From Fragilaria radians (lineage: Eukaryota; Bacillariophyta; Fragilariophyceae; Fragilariales; Fragilariaceae): DNA of 39,726 nucleotides. This document shows positions 21,555 through 31,643 of this stretch, piece by piece. The translations under genes were made by a program, and so were the position numbers. Under the pieces are notes generated by a model. It saw nothing but the letters and a program-made list of their open reading frames with translations. It did no database searches and was not told the DNA's origin. Where the stretch lies: the NCBI GenBank assembly GCA_900642245.1, contig CAAAJI010000064.1:114630-154355 (forward strand), written 5' to 3'. The number at the start of each line of letters is the position of its first letter. The stretch's first letter is position 1.

Positions 21555-23102
21555 TCATAGGGTGCTATTAATTTCACCATTTTCGTTACGGCAACTAGCG
21601 AGCAGGGGACTGAAATCAGCTCCCAGGTACGCTGTTATAGTCTTGAGTCGGCCATTCAAGTAGTGCTCTTCTAATTTGATGTTCCCATGGTATCCCGCTG
21701 CGAGAGCACATCTCCCTAAGGATGTCTTGGAAGTGTTCCGTGGCATATCATAGATAACGAGATGCTGACTTGTGGCACGTGCTGCAACTTTGAGCAGGTC
21801 AGATCCAGTCCAGTAATCGCTTTCGTCCTCCTTGATATTAAAGTTTTCTTTTGCGTGTCTTGTAGAATTGGTTGAATTAGAAACTCCAAAAGTGTCGAAA
21901 AAGTCGTCGGTTATAATATTCTTTGAGGGTGTGGGCGGGATGTCTATTTTTCTGTCCGAGTGAGGATTATGATGCGGTCCAAGCTTGATCTTCATGTGCT
22001 TCTCCAAGCAATATCCATTTTTTCCAAGAGTATTGTAGTCTACACCACCCCATGGAGGATCCATAAATACAGCATCAATCCTATGCGGAAGCATGCCCAA
22101 ACCTCCAATAAAAAAACCAGCGCACATTTCAGTTTCAATATATGGTAGGTTAGATGCGTTTTTCAAATTTTCCAAGCAAAGTTTACCATCATGATAGCAA
22201 TGTTCGAGGAGAAACAATGATGAGCACTCGACAAAAATCAGCTTTTCGTTGGGAATCTCATACAAACAGGCATTGTAAGCAGCCTTTCTCAATTTCGTAC
22301 GATCGATGTCAGCACAAACGATCAGTGATAGTTGCTCCTCTTGTGCGAAAGCAATTGCGTTTCCCCCACATCCACAAAATGCATCTAACAAAATAAAGCT
22401 TTGACTTCCCACCGCAAGATTTGCCACTCGCTTTGCCACATGATGGGCAATAACTTCTGGTGTAACACTGTACCATCCCTCTGGATCAAGTTGAATTCCC
22501 ATATCAAATTTCCAAAAGAGACGACGACGCTGTGCCCAGTATTTGTCGTGGACTAAATTCGAGATTGGATTTGGAATTGTATTGTCAATAACATCGAAAT
22601 TGGGAAGCAATCGTTGCGATGATGTGCATGGCACGGTATACTTAGGAACCCGAATCACAGCTGCCGCTGAAGCCGGAGGAAGAGTTTGGCTTGCTAAGTC
22701 TGGATTAAAGTAGTAAGGTGCTACTGGTATGTCGACATTTGTTGAGTTCAAGCAGATTTGTAATGCCTCATCATCGGATTCTTCAAAATGGTGAGATTTT
22801 GGAGCGCAATCGTAAAGGATGACTCGATTGCAAATAACTGACATTGCGGCAGTGATCTTCTCTTTTTTAGGTGAAATTTGTGATGAAATGCGACTGGATA
22901 TAGAGGGGCTGATTAATACATCATGATGACTTTTCTCGTCAGTTAATGGATGACTTTTCTTGGGACTATTCATGTCTCGACGATGTGGTGACCAATTCTT
23001 GTTCCAATTTTCTGCTGGAGTGCCACGATTTCCTGTTCCAGGATTACATGACTGACGCTTCTGATGGTTGTAACTTGAATTTTTATCATTTCGATTCGAC
23101 AT
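21555..23102 (-). CDS. TGS1: Trimethylguanosine synthase TGS1-like RNA cap hypermethylase
   Basis: TGS1 converts the m7G cap of snRNAs, snoRNAs and related RNAs to m2,2,7G using S-adenosylmethionine, in the nucleus and Cajal-type bodies. The 515-residue frame starts at ATG 23102. Residues 1-~180 are polar and poorly conserved. The catalytic domain begins with the family signature KYWAQRRRLFWKFDMGIQLD followed by EGWYSVTPE (~188-216). SAM motif I is LLDAFCGCGGN (~238-248), and an acidic motif II (CADIDRTKL) follows. The cap-binding/catalytic motif is DPPWGGVDY (348-356). The end LNGRLKTITAYLG matches the usual C-terminus. A polar insert of about 70 residues lies between DPPWGGVDY and the YDMPRN strand (~360-430). 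The gene is divergent from the Rieske gene. Family identification is confident. Confidence 0.92.
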   Translation of the reverse strand: MSNRNDKNSSYNHQKRQSCNPGTGNRGTPAENWNKNWSPHRRDMNSPKKSHPLTDEKSHHDVLISPSISSRISSQISPKKEKITAAMSVICNRVILYDCAPKSHHFEESDDEALQICLNSTNVDIPVAPYYFNPDLASQTLPPASAAAVIRVPKYTVPCTSSQRLLPNFDVIDNTIPNPISNLVHDKYWAQRRRLFWKFDMGIQLDPEGWYSVTPEVIAHHVAKRVANLAVGSQSFILLDAFCGCGGNAIAFAQEEQLSLIVCADIDRTKLRKAAYNACLYEIPNEKLIFVECSSLFLLEHCYHDGKLCLENLKNASNLPYIETEMCAGFFIGGLGMLPHRIDAVFMDPPWGGVDYNTLGKNGYCLEKHMKIKLGPHHNPHSDRKIDIPPTPSKNIITDDFFDTFGVSNSTNSTRHAKENFNIKEDESDYWTGSDLLKVAARATSQHLVIYDMPRNTSKTSLGRCALAAGYHGNIKLEEHYLNGRLKTITAYLGADFSPLLASCRNENGEINSTL

Positions 23103-24406
23103 GGTCCGTCAAGACTACCCCGTGGAATGTAATCCAAATTCAAAGTTTCAGGCAAAGCAAAGGGCTATTTCCGATTTTATTTCAAGGGCGAAAGAAAGAA
23201 TTCCCAGAAAATATCCTGTTTCAGTCCTTTTTGAAAAAATTCTTTGTTTTATTCTTCGCAATGTAATGAAGGTGCTGATCTATGTTGGTTCTCAACAGGA
23301 GGAGCACGAACTTATTTTAATAATTTTGGAGGATACGGAGTGAAATTAAAATACAGTCTTTTAGATGAGTACTACTTTGTTCGCAGAAAGGGACATCTGG
23401 AATCCTTTTTCTCTACTTCCTACTAGGTTACTCTGTCTACACTATAATTTAAAATAGTATTTTCTTGATGGCAAGTGTCATGACACTAATCGTTGGCTCA
23501 TGTTCTAGCATGTTCAGATTTAATTGTAAATTAAAATACAAGGTATTCCTGATAGCTTGCCACAGGAATATCAACTATACTCCACACTGATATGCAGGAA
23601 AAATGATGCTAAAATTTGGATAACTCAGAACTTTAGGAATCCCTCCACGAAAAGACCCCCCACTTTGAAATCACTCTTGTACCTTGATGATTCTGAAAAG
23701 TTTGTCCAAGTTGGAAATACCGCCAATCCCATGTCATCCTAGGAAATCTATCTACAAAGAAGACGGGCCGGGCCGTCAAAACTCTTTCTCGTGTAGTTCA
23801 AAAACCTTTTACAAATACCATTCAACATACAACTGAAGACCTTGAATAAAAGGGTGACAGCTCTAGTCATGTGTTTTTGGTAATAGTGATATTTTTTCAT
23901 TCTTCATTTAGAAAGTAAGTAAATTAATAGTGTTATTTGACAGAGTAATTGACGTGAGCCATTGTTTTGAATCCAATATCTTTTTCAACTCTGGCATATT
24001 GAACGTCAAATAAAGATCCTAGAATCACCATATTCCTTCATTCATGGTACATTGTGAATCATTATTTTCTAGTATCGTTGGGAAAAAAGTGTATTTTAAG
24101 ATGAAGAATATTTACTTACGCTATGCAGCTTGTTTTCTTAGTTATCGTAGCTGCACTTTGAATTTTATAAGCAACGTATGATAAAAATGATTTTGACTTT
24201 AAAATAGTGTATGATTTTCATTTTGATTTAACCATTTGAAAGTGTATTGATTGTTGAAGCTTGCACCACATATTGCGCAACGAGTTTTTTTATGCTTGTT
24301 TTGGAATCTTACTAAGGATAACTGTAATCGACGTCATTCGTCGCTGTTACGTTACGGATCTGACTGACAGACGACACTTTAGCTCCAGTTCAAAATTTGC
24401 GCCGCC
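23103..24406. other. Shared upstream region of TGS1 and the Rieske gene
   Basis: This 1.3 kb AT-rich region lies between two divergent housekeeping genes, so it holds both promoters. Plus-strand frames at 23101-23343 and 23557-23742 are short and featureless. The last ~80 bases before the Rieske ATG are more GC-rich and contain an ACGTCA element at 24331. Nothing else is recognised. Confidence 0.5.
24331..24336. promoter_or_regulatory. ACGTCA (CRE/bZIP-like core) upstream of Rieske gene
   Basis: The hexamer, in the context CGACGTCATTCG, lies about 70 bp before the Rieske start codon. ACGTCA/TGACGT is the core bound by bZIP proteins and resembles the CO2/cAMP-responsive elements described in diatom promoters. 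A hexamer occurs often by chance, so this is only suggestive. Confidence 0.25.
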
Positions 24407-25339
24407 ATGAACTGTATGTTTAGGAATGCGTCTCGTTTGGCGCCACGTGTGATAGCACGTCCAACGGCATCCTTTAAGTTGGCACCAAAGCTCGGTAAGC
24501 ATATGAATGTCTGTGGGAAAGTAAAAGCGATGGGTATAAAGTGATTTCAGGGGATGTTCGGCTCCTTTCATTGTTGGATTCTGCACAAGCGATTTAGTAG
24601 TACTGGGTAGTACTTGTGAATTTTATTTACTAACGACGTTGTTTTTTCGTTATGCTCCTCTCTGTTCAATCCCTCAATCGCGATTTCACTGGGTTACCTT
24701 GAATTACACAATCACTATATTACAATTCTAGATATTGCACCAGCTTCTCGTGTGTTTTCCACTCAACAGCAGCTGCATGAGTTGGGATCCGTCGATCACT
24801 CGTTCACCGATGACCGCGTGGACAAGGTTGCTGAACCCGAACGTCGCGCCTTTACCTACCTTATGCTTTCTACCGTCCGTTTTGCGTACGCCTCGATGGC
24901 AAGAATTATGGTTATCAAGTTTGTATCATCCATGAGTGCCACCGCAGATGTCTTGGCGATGGCAACTGCAGAATTTGACCTCAAAGATGTCCCTCCTGGT
25001 TCTAGTTTACTAGTGAAGTGGCGTGGAAAACCTGTCTACATTCGCCACCGTACTTCTGAGGAGATCGATGAAGAAGCAAAGGTTCCTTTGTCACAACTTC
25101 GTGATCAAGAGACCGATGCCGATCGTACGCTTAAGCCAAATTGGGTTGTTGTGTTGGGAATTTGCACTCACTTAGGATGTGTTCCAATCGGCAATGCTGG
25201 AGAATACAATGGTTGGTTTTGCCCTTGTCATGGATCTCATTATGACGTTAGTGGGCGTATCCGCAAAGGACCTGCTCCTTTGAATCTAGAAATTCCTCCA
25301 TACAAATTCACTACTGACACTAAACTCTTAATCGGTTAA
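24407..25339 (+). CDS. UQCRFS1: Rieske iron-sulfur subunit of mitochondrial complex III (exons 24407-24494, 24732-25339)
   Basis: This is the ubiquinol-cytochrome c reductase Rieske protein, which passes electrons from ubiquinol to cytochrome c1. Exon 1 starts at ATG 24407 and encodes an Arg/Ser/Ala-rich mitochondrial presequence (MNCMFRNASRLAPRVIARPT). The donor CTCG|GTAAGC and acceptor TTCTAG|ATATT are both phase 1, removing a 237-bp intron and forming Asp30. The product is 231 residues. A membrane anchor (~FTYLMLSTVRFAYASMARIM) is followed by the hinge/AlaMetAla region ADVLAMATAEFDL. The soluble domain has the two cluster boxes CTHLGC (Cys174, His176) and CPCHGSHYD (Cys193, His196). Cys179 and Cys195 would form the family disulfide. 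Length and motif order are complete. The apparent GTG start at 24752 is internal. Confidence 0.96.
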
Positions 25340-25806
25340 ATCCTCACTATTTCGTGACAGGAACATGGATTCGGAAGGTAAATAAGATCATTATTAAAGA
25401 CTAGCTCGTAACAATGAGGGAAGTATAGCCTAACTAGATTTATCTAAGACAGAATTTTTTCATTCTAATCTTTCCCTTGAAACTGTAGAGATTTACTTTC
25501 GTTTTTTTTAACGATAAAAACGTAGATGCGAAGATGTTAACATTACTTTCTGTGATTACATATGCATCTACTCAGATTACAAGAAAGTATTTGAAATTCT
25601 GGCTTTTTTCATAATCTCTAAACTCTTTTTAAAGGTAGTAGTATTCTCTTTTAATCTCTCATATCCGCCTAAATTATCCTTAACTTTGGAATAATATGGT
25701 GATCCATCCTATACTTTCTTTTATCTCACTGCAATCCATAATCGTATGCATTTGTGACTGGATATGCTCCAATGAGAGACATCCATGATTTTGGACAAGC
25801 CATATT

Positions 25807-25821
25807 CCCCCCCCCCCCCCC
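25807..25821 (+). repeat. C15 homopolymer tract
   Basis: Fifteen consecutive C in otherwise AT-rich DNA, about 470 bp after the Rieske stop. Such tracts vary in length and are hard to sequence, so the exact count is uncertain. Confidence 0.9.
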
Positions 25822-26323
25822 TGTTTGTCGATTGACATACTTGAATAGTGGATCATCAGTGTCATCGTGTGTGATACAAGGGCCAAATTATGGGGTTTTA
25901 ATTGTCCTTTCAGCGGATTTGATAAACTTTTCTATGGTTTTAAGATTGTACTCCTTATGTTGATGATTGAGAAAGTAAATTTTATTTTTGTAACAAAATA
26001 GATCATACATACGCTTCAAAATTTTGAGTAGATTCGTGAGGTCAAGACAACCCTCTTCTCTTTATCCCTTGACAGATGCCTTTTTACTGAAGATCAAGGT
26101 GGTCTGCATTATGAAATTGATGTTATTATATTCTGATACTCATAGGTGTGCTAAAACTTCTTCTTTGCAGTCTTCACATTAAGTGAGTTATTGTGAGATA
26201 AGTCATCTGTCACAGCACTGTTATTTTCTGAGCATGTTTCTTTTCTTATAGGTATTCAAACGTAAGTCCACACACTTCATGCATAGAATACAGGTTCTGA
26301 AGCTTGCAGGCCACTGATTCTAT

Positions 26324-26602
26324 TCATATGGTCAGTGTAGACTTTGGTTGTATAGCCATGCAAGATATTTGCACATTCTTTACTTGTTTCATTGATTGAA
26401 AAAATTCTTCCACCTGGTTGAGAAATTCGTTTCTATCTTTCAAATGCTGGCATTTGATTTCTTCTTTAGAAAAAAAATCAAAATACAGACACTGATACCA
26501 CCTAATAGGTGAGGGATCTGTTTCATATATCTTCAATCTGTTTGTGTACGGGTTGAATGCCTTGTCTGGTAAATCCATTAATCTAAATACTTTACTTGGC
26601 AT
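26324..26602 (-). pseudogene. Possible coding relic or small gene, 92 codons
   Basis: The frame runs from ATG 26602 to a TGA at 26324. Its residues look protein-like (VFRLMDLPDKAFNPYTNR, then IRWYQCLYFDFFSKEE). After the stop, another frame continues with a short plausible stretch (KLQNLYSMHEVCGLTFEYL) before many stops. This pattern suggests the remnant of a longer gene, perhaps from a mobile element. No family is recognised and chance is possible. Confidence 0.25.
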
Positions 26603-26765
26603 GCTAGGAAGATAGTATATGAAGGTCAGTTAAAATCAATCTGTCTGACTTTACCAGGAAGTTACTATTCAATTATTGATGAATAGTTTATTTTGCAATT
26701 CAAGTTCGCTTCAAAATCAATAAGGGTAAAGAGTATTGTTGTCGTTTTCCAACCCAAGGAAAACA

Positions 26766-28978
26766 ATGGACGATATTGTGACTGCAGTTCGAGTCGCTCG
26801 GTATAACGAAGTCATCGTCGTGAATGTGGATGGACAAGATATCGCATTAGTAGCATCGATTGATCCGTTATATGGTGGTATAAGCTGGCAAAATGCATCT
26901 TCATCCGATTCTACAGTTAGTGATGCCGAAGTATGTATGGTACGACACTTCCGAGCCAAGAGATGGATATTGCCCATGTTGAATGACAATACTCGAAATT
27001 TGTGTTACGAAAGAGCTATCCAACAAGCCTGCAAGACATTGAATAAACAAACCATTGGAGGAGACGAGGAAATATTACGAATTTTGGACATTGGATCTGG
27101 CACAGGTTTGTTGGCCATGATGGCCTATCGTTATGCTACGACCAACGAGGTATCAACTCCAAGAAAGGCTAAAGTGTTATCCGTTGAAATGGCAAGTGCT
27201 ATGGCTCACATAGCGAGAAGAGTAGTACAACAAAATAATATGGATGAAACTCAAATTCAAATTCTCGAATGTCATTCTTGTGATTTGATGACATCACCTC
27301 CACGTTATGGGAGGGCAAAAAAGCAGATCTTTGTATATCTGAACTTCTAGAAAGTGGATTACTAGGAGAGGGTATACTGCCGTCCTTAAGGGATGCTTGG
27401 GACCGTCATCTAAATGATGACGCCATAATGATCCCCAAGGCTGCTCGAATTTACGCGCAATTAGTGGAAAATCAGGAACTCATAGGGATGTATGTCGGAC
27501 CACCTGTCCAGGTAACCTTGGGATCAGAGGACCTGTTGGTATTTTTGGATGTATCTCAACAGCAAACTCAATTGAAGAATACACAGGGGGGTGTAATTAT
27601 TCCAATCCATGCAAATTTCATTCTACAACATCCCCAAACTCGAATCCTTTCAGATCCTGTCATGGTGATGGACTTTGACTTTTCGAAACGTAGCTCAATT
27701 CCAGATATTGATGGACGATCTCGCAGTCACTCTGTTTGTATACATCCAGAATACGGAACAGCTCATGCGGTTCTCTTTTGGTGGGAATTGGATTTATGTC
27801 AAGACGTTACGTATTCCACAGAATGTGGTAAGCAACCATTCCAAGATCACTGGCAACAGTGTCTATTTGCTTTTACGGATCCAATCGATTTGAAACAAGA
27901 TACATCTATCATTTTAACATGCAATCATACGGATGTAGGTGTATCGTTTGCAGTGCAGACGACAGATCCAACGATAAAGCGACCAAGAACTTTGAAAGAA
28001 CCAAGTCAAACAACTCCACTACGATCAGCACTCTTACATGACATTACTCGAATGGAGGTCATTCAACAATCCATCTCTACGCTTCTAGCTAATTCACAGT
28101 ATGAAAGTTCTTTGATATTCGATCTCTCTGATTTCTCTCTTTGCAGCATGATTGCAGCCATTGCAGGCGCCAAACGTGTCCTATCTTGGGAGGGATCCTC
28201 TGGAGATTTGCCCCTCCATTCGGCACGAGTCGCACAGTTGGCCAACGGACTACCTCATGACGGTGCCAGCTTTGAAATATTGCAGTGCCATTCGGAAGAT
28301 TTGACGATTGAACTTATGGGTGGTGTCCCGGCGACACTAGTATTAAGTGAACCCTACTATGAAACTTTGGAGGGATGGCATTTACAAGAGGCATTAAATT
28401 ATTGGTTTTTACTAAGGTCGTGCAAACTCCGTGGCCTTCTTACCGAACCGTTCCTTTCCATCCCGTCACATGGTCGTGTGATGGGATGTGCCATTGAAAG
28501 TGCTGAACTTTATGGTGCCTATTCTCGATGTGGAGACGTGGACAACAGTGAGTCTATTTGTGGATGGGATCATACATTAGTGAATCACTATGCAGCACGG
28601 TACCATGAACATGATTTGTGGCTACCATTATGGCAATATCCACATCGAGCTTTGACGGATCCTTTTGAACTTGCTACATTGAATTATGTTACGTTGGATA
28701 TAGAAGGCAATGGTATATGGAAAGAATTTGATTTTTTAGATTCAGCAAAAGGAATTTGTCATGGTATCAAAATCTGGATCGAGTACAAATATAATGAAGA
28801 AATGACAATAGATACAAATAGAATGCCGTACAATCAAGGCTTTCAGCTTCTCCAGAAAGCATATCCAATCCAGGATCATAAAAAATGTTCATTTCGCAGT
28901 CGTTTGACTGTTGAAAGTGACCTTCCTCATCTGGAAGTACACAAAATTGAATTGTCCATTCCTAATAATGAAACTTAG
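26766..28978 (+). CDS. PRMT7: Protein arginine methyltransferase 7, with one -1 frameshift at 27317-27323
   Basis: PRMT7 monomethylates arginines in histones, Sm proteins and other RNA-binding proteins; it consists of two PRMT modules in tandem. The start is ATG 26766; an upstream in-frame TTG was not used. The first module has SAM motif I ILDIGSGTGLLAMMA and the start RHFRAKRWILPMLND. The zero frame then leaves the family at 27323 and stops at 27350, after 194 residues. Family homology resumes in the -1 frame with ADLCISELLESGLLGEG (the double-E loop) and runs on to 28978. The join falls on the A-run A AAA AAG, in zero-frame phase. Joined, the protein is about 737 residues, near the length of plant PRMT7. 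The second, degenerate module contains LVLSEPYYETLEGWHLQEAL. No GT-AG intron fits the gap. One lost A, a real mutation or programmed frameshifting can each explain it. Confidence 0.88.
27317..27323 (+). promoter_or_regulatory. Slippery heptamer A AAA AAG at the PRMT7 frame change
   Basis: In the zero frame the codons are GCA AAA AAG, so the heptamer has the X XXY YYZ phase needed for -1 slippage. Slippage would restore the PRMT7 reading frame exactly. A weak 5-bp stem (CAGAT...ATCTG, 27324-27341) follows directly, closer than the usual 5-9 nt spacer. A sequencing or assembly loss of one A is the simplest explanation. Confidence 0.4.
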
Positions 28979-29096
28979 TCAAGCATAATTCAGTCAACCC
29001 AAGGAGTCATCACCTATGAAAAGGGGAGCATATATTAGTGATCTCTTAGGATGAACTTCTTCTTCTTCATTCGTTTGTATTCATGTCGGTATAGAT

Positions 29097-29633
29097 TTAT
29101 AGATCCAAAAGTTTGGAATAGTACGAATGCAATACAATACTTGCCGCGACATTAACATTGAGACTTGCTGTTCCATTCCCATATTGAGGTATCTTGACAA
29201 AGGCATGACACGATGCCATGTGTTTTGGATGTATACCGGTCCCCTCATTTCCCATTAAGAATGCCACATCTTGATATTCGGAGGATCTGGTAGGAACAAA
29301 GTCATCCATAGGGATGGCATTGGGATGAATCTCCACACCAACGATATGTATATTCCAATGTTTGGCATACTCCAGAAAGATTTTCCATTTTTCAAATCGA
29401 AGTATGGACATTGTAGAAGGAGACGTTTTATGAATTTCCTCCCATGATGATGACAACCATTTTATCTCTTGGTAGGGAAGAAAATCCACACGTAAATCCA
29501 ATTGAGGTTGTCCCACAATGAAAACACTAGAACAACCACATGCAGCAGCTGTGGCGAGTAAGGATTTGATATTGTTGTGTTTGGATATGTTGGTAATGAT
29601 TAAAAACATTTTGGGAGATGATGATGTTGTCAT
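29097..29633 (-). CDS. SpoU/TrmH-family RNA 2'-O-methyltransferase
   Basis: A SPOUT-fold methyltransferase that transfers a methyl group from SAM to a ribose 2'-OH in tRNA or rRNA. The frame opens at a GTG further upstream; ATG 29633 is the first ATG after the upstream stop and gives 178 residues. The family motifs are in order. N-terminal NISKHNNIKSLLATAAACG followed by VFIVG is motif 1. FLMGNEGTG is motif 2. IPQYGNGTASLNVNVAAS is motif 3, forming the trefoil-knot SAM site. No N-terminal RNA-binding extension is present, as in the smaller plant and animal members of this group. The gene converges on PRMT7, with 118 bp between stops, and is divergent from the phosphatase. The target RNA cannot be told from sequence. 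Confidence 0.88.
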   Translation of the reverse strand: MTTSSSPKMFLIITNISKHNNIKSLLATAAACGCSSVFIVGQPQLDLRVDFLPYQEIKWLSSSWEEIHKTSPSTMSILRFEKWKIFLEYAKHWNIHIVGVEIHPNAIPMDDFVPTRSSEYQDVAFLMGNEGTGIHPKHMASCHAFVKIPQYGNGTASLNVNVAASIVLHSYYSKLLDL

Positions 29634-29859
29634 TGTCGTTGTCCAAATCACATCTGGAGTATGGTGTGGTCAACATTCTACTACGACTACAACGCAAGGT
29701 ATTCATCCTTTCCAACGGAAGCTCTGTTATGAATTTTTGTGTGGTTTCCAAATTTACATATTGCCCTTACTCCTTGCCTGCCAAATTTTTCACTACATAC
29801 TATTGTTTGATTTTTTGGAAATCAACGTCTTGCATGTAAGTGAGTGATCTCTGTGATGC
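29634..29859. promoter_or_regulatory. Probable bidirectional promoter, SpoU (-) / phosphatase (+)
   Basis: Only 226 bp separate the two divergent start codons, so the genes must share upstream DNA. No TATA box or clear element stands out. Confidence 0.5.
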
Positions 29860-31506
29860 ATGTCCGCAGTAACTTTTATATTCTATGCCTGCACAACTTT
29901 AATGACGATGAAGGTTCATTCCCTCCTTCATCCAATACTGTCATGGCTTATTATAATACCTTATTTCGTATCTGAAACGATCCTTCTGGTGCAATCCATA
30001 CCTCATTTAGTACAAGTTCATGTGATTACCCGCCATGGATCTAGGACGGCAGTACCAACATCTAGTTCGTCACTACCATCACAGGCTAAGTTGGGAACCT
30101 TGACAGCCATGGGAGAACGACAAATGTATGATGTGGGGCTTTGGTTACGACGTCGGTATGGAGTTGCTGATACGTTACTTCGAACGTATGCGGGTCATGA
30201 TGTTCGTATAGAATCTTCCGAGTTGGAACGTACCATCGCATCGGCCAATGCATTGACCTTGGGATTGTTCCCTCCCTCCAATCGGACGTCTAGACAAAAC
30301 TTATTACCACCGAATATCTATCTAAGCGTACCTGTGTATATGAAATCTTACCGAGATGATATATTCCTTGTTGCCTACGACAATTGTCCACAATATGATC
30401 GAAATATGTTGAATTTTTTTTCTTCCCAAAATTGGGCCGATACTGAAATGGAGAATAAAGATTTATTAATCAAACTTGGTAGAATGTCCACGTTCCAAGC
30501 CTATGTCAATGATGATGGATACATCCCGCTCAATGAACTTTGGAATGTCTATGATTATTATGACGTTATCAAATCTCAATGTATCGATGCCACCACTGAT
30601 ACTACGACTATGCAGGAGACAATATGTCAATCGATTAATCTGAGTGAGGAGGAATATATAACGCTATCATCTCTAGCACATCAAGCAGAACTTCAAAAGT
30701 ATTCCAACATGACAGCCAAGGATTGGTTGGGGGGGAACCTCCTTTTTCGAATCCATGAACGAATGGGAGGAGATGTTTCGGAATTTTCACCTGGGACAAG
30801 TCCCTCCGATACGTCGGGGAATCGAAAGTTTTATCATTATTCGGCACATCATGCTACCCTTCTATCTGTATTGGCAGCATTGAATATACCCCCACCCTCC
30901 AATGAAGTCATTCCTGGATACGGAGCGGCATTGGTCTTTGAACTATATACAGATCCTGCCACGAACGAACATTTGATATACATTCTCTACAAGGAAGCAA
31001 CACAGGACACGGGCATGACAATTCGATTTCCGGAGGGACCCTGTGAAGGACAAATTAGTTGTCCTCTGGAGAAATTTACTAGCATCCTGTCATCCTTTAG
31101 CTTCTCATCTCTTGAGGAATGGTGCTTTGTATGTGATAATGCATCGGCAGATATTTGTCTTGGTGTGAAATTTCTATCGCAATTTGATCCTTTTAACTTT
31201 ACTCCTGTACCCACAACGATCCTACAACCAATTCCTTCACCACCTCATTACTTATTACAACCAGAAAGTTCGGCAACACCCATATCTTCCTCCCTGAATT
31301 CCTTGGAGGGTTGTGATAAATTAAATTCTTCATCAAGAGCATCGTGGTCATCGGTTCAAGCCTTTTTGGGAGGGATTATAATTGGCGCTTTAATCATGGC
31401 TTTCTACTCAAAGTGGCTTCGGGGTCGAAGTCGTAAAGTAGATGAAACGGAAGACATGGATCCGGATAATATCATTGACAGAGACTATTCGGATCGTATA
31501 ACTTGA
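29860..31506 (+). CDS. Membrane-anchored histidine acid phosphatase family protein with altered HD motif
   Basis: A branch-2 histidine phosphatase, a family of secreted or lysosomal enzymes that hydrolyse phosphate monoesters. Up to 548 residues from ATG 29860; in-frame ATGs at 29902 and 29908 would leave a cleaner signal peptide (MKVHSLLHPILSWLIIIPYF). The catalytic RHGSRTAVPT box is at ~58-67, and the second substrate-site block SSELERTIASANALTLGLFP is at ~183-132 on the usual order after it. The C-terminal box reads YHYSAHHATLLSVLAAL, where the family normally has His-Asp; Asp is replaced by His331, so the usual proton donor is missing. A type I anchor (AFLGGIIIGALIMAFY) near residue 505-520 is followed by a basic then acidic tail. 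It converges on the carbonic-anhydrase-like gene, with 137 bp between. Family is sure; catalytic activity is doubtful. Confidence 0.85.
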   Translation: MSAVTFIFYACTTLMTMKVHSLLHPILSWLIIIPYFVSETILLVQSIPHLVQVHVITRHGSRTAVPTSSSSLPSQAKLGTLTAMGERQMYDVGLWLRRRYGVADTLLRTYAGHDVRIESSELERTIASANALTLGLFPPSNRTSRQNLLPPNIYLSVPVYMKSYRDDIFLVAYDNCPQYDRNMLNFFSSQNWADTEMENKDLLIKLGRMSTFQAYVNDDGYIPLNELWNVYDYYDVIKSQCIDATTDTTTMQETICQSINLSEEEYITLSSLAHQAELQKYSNMTAKDWLGGNLLFRIHERMGGDVSEFSPGTSPSDTSGNRKFYHYSAHHATLLSVLAALNIPPPSNEVIPGYGAALVFELYTDPATNEHLIYILYKEATQDTGMTIRFPEGPCEGQISCPLEKFTSILSSFSFSSLEEWCFVCDNASADICLGVKFLSQFDPFNFTPVPTTILQPIPSPPHYLLQPESSATPISSSLNSLEGCDKLNSSSRASWSSVQAFLGGIIIGALIMAFYSKWLRGRSRKVDETEDMDPDNIIDRDYSDRIT

Positions 31507-31643
31507 GAATTTTAAAATTCCCAAATAATACTATTTGACTGAATTTTTTTTCCTGCAATGGAAACATCAATTGTAGTAGTAGCACTTAATTTTAGAAACT
31601 AATGATTACAGAGACACTAAACTAAGTATCAATTTTCCAAACG

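Larger units (their letters stand above)
25340..26765. other. 1.4 kb intergenic region with C15 tract and a minus-strand frame
   Basis: This lies between the Rieske gene and PRMT7 on the same strand and includes the PRMT7 promoter. It holds a 15-base C homopolymer and a minus-strand open frame of 92 codons (26324-26602), listed separately. Otherwise AT-rich with nothing recognised. Confidence 0.45.

Noticed and set aside
23101..23343. Plus-strand frame starting at the palindromic CATG shared with the TGS1 start
   Set aside because: It overlaps the TGS1 promoter/start, has no recognisable domain and is short.
27301..27350. A mini-intron to explain the PRMT7 frame change
   Set aside because: The only GT...AG pairs nearby are 18-20 nt apart, too short, and would remove conserved residues.
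26766..28978. Functional link between PRMT7 and TGS1 in snRNP assembly
   Set aside because: Both act in snRNP biology in animals, but they are unlinked transcription units 3.7 kb apart with the Rieske gene between; neighbourhood is probably chance.
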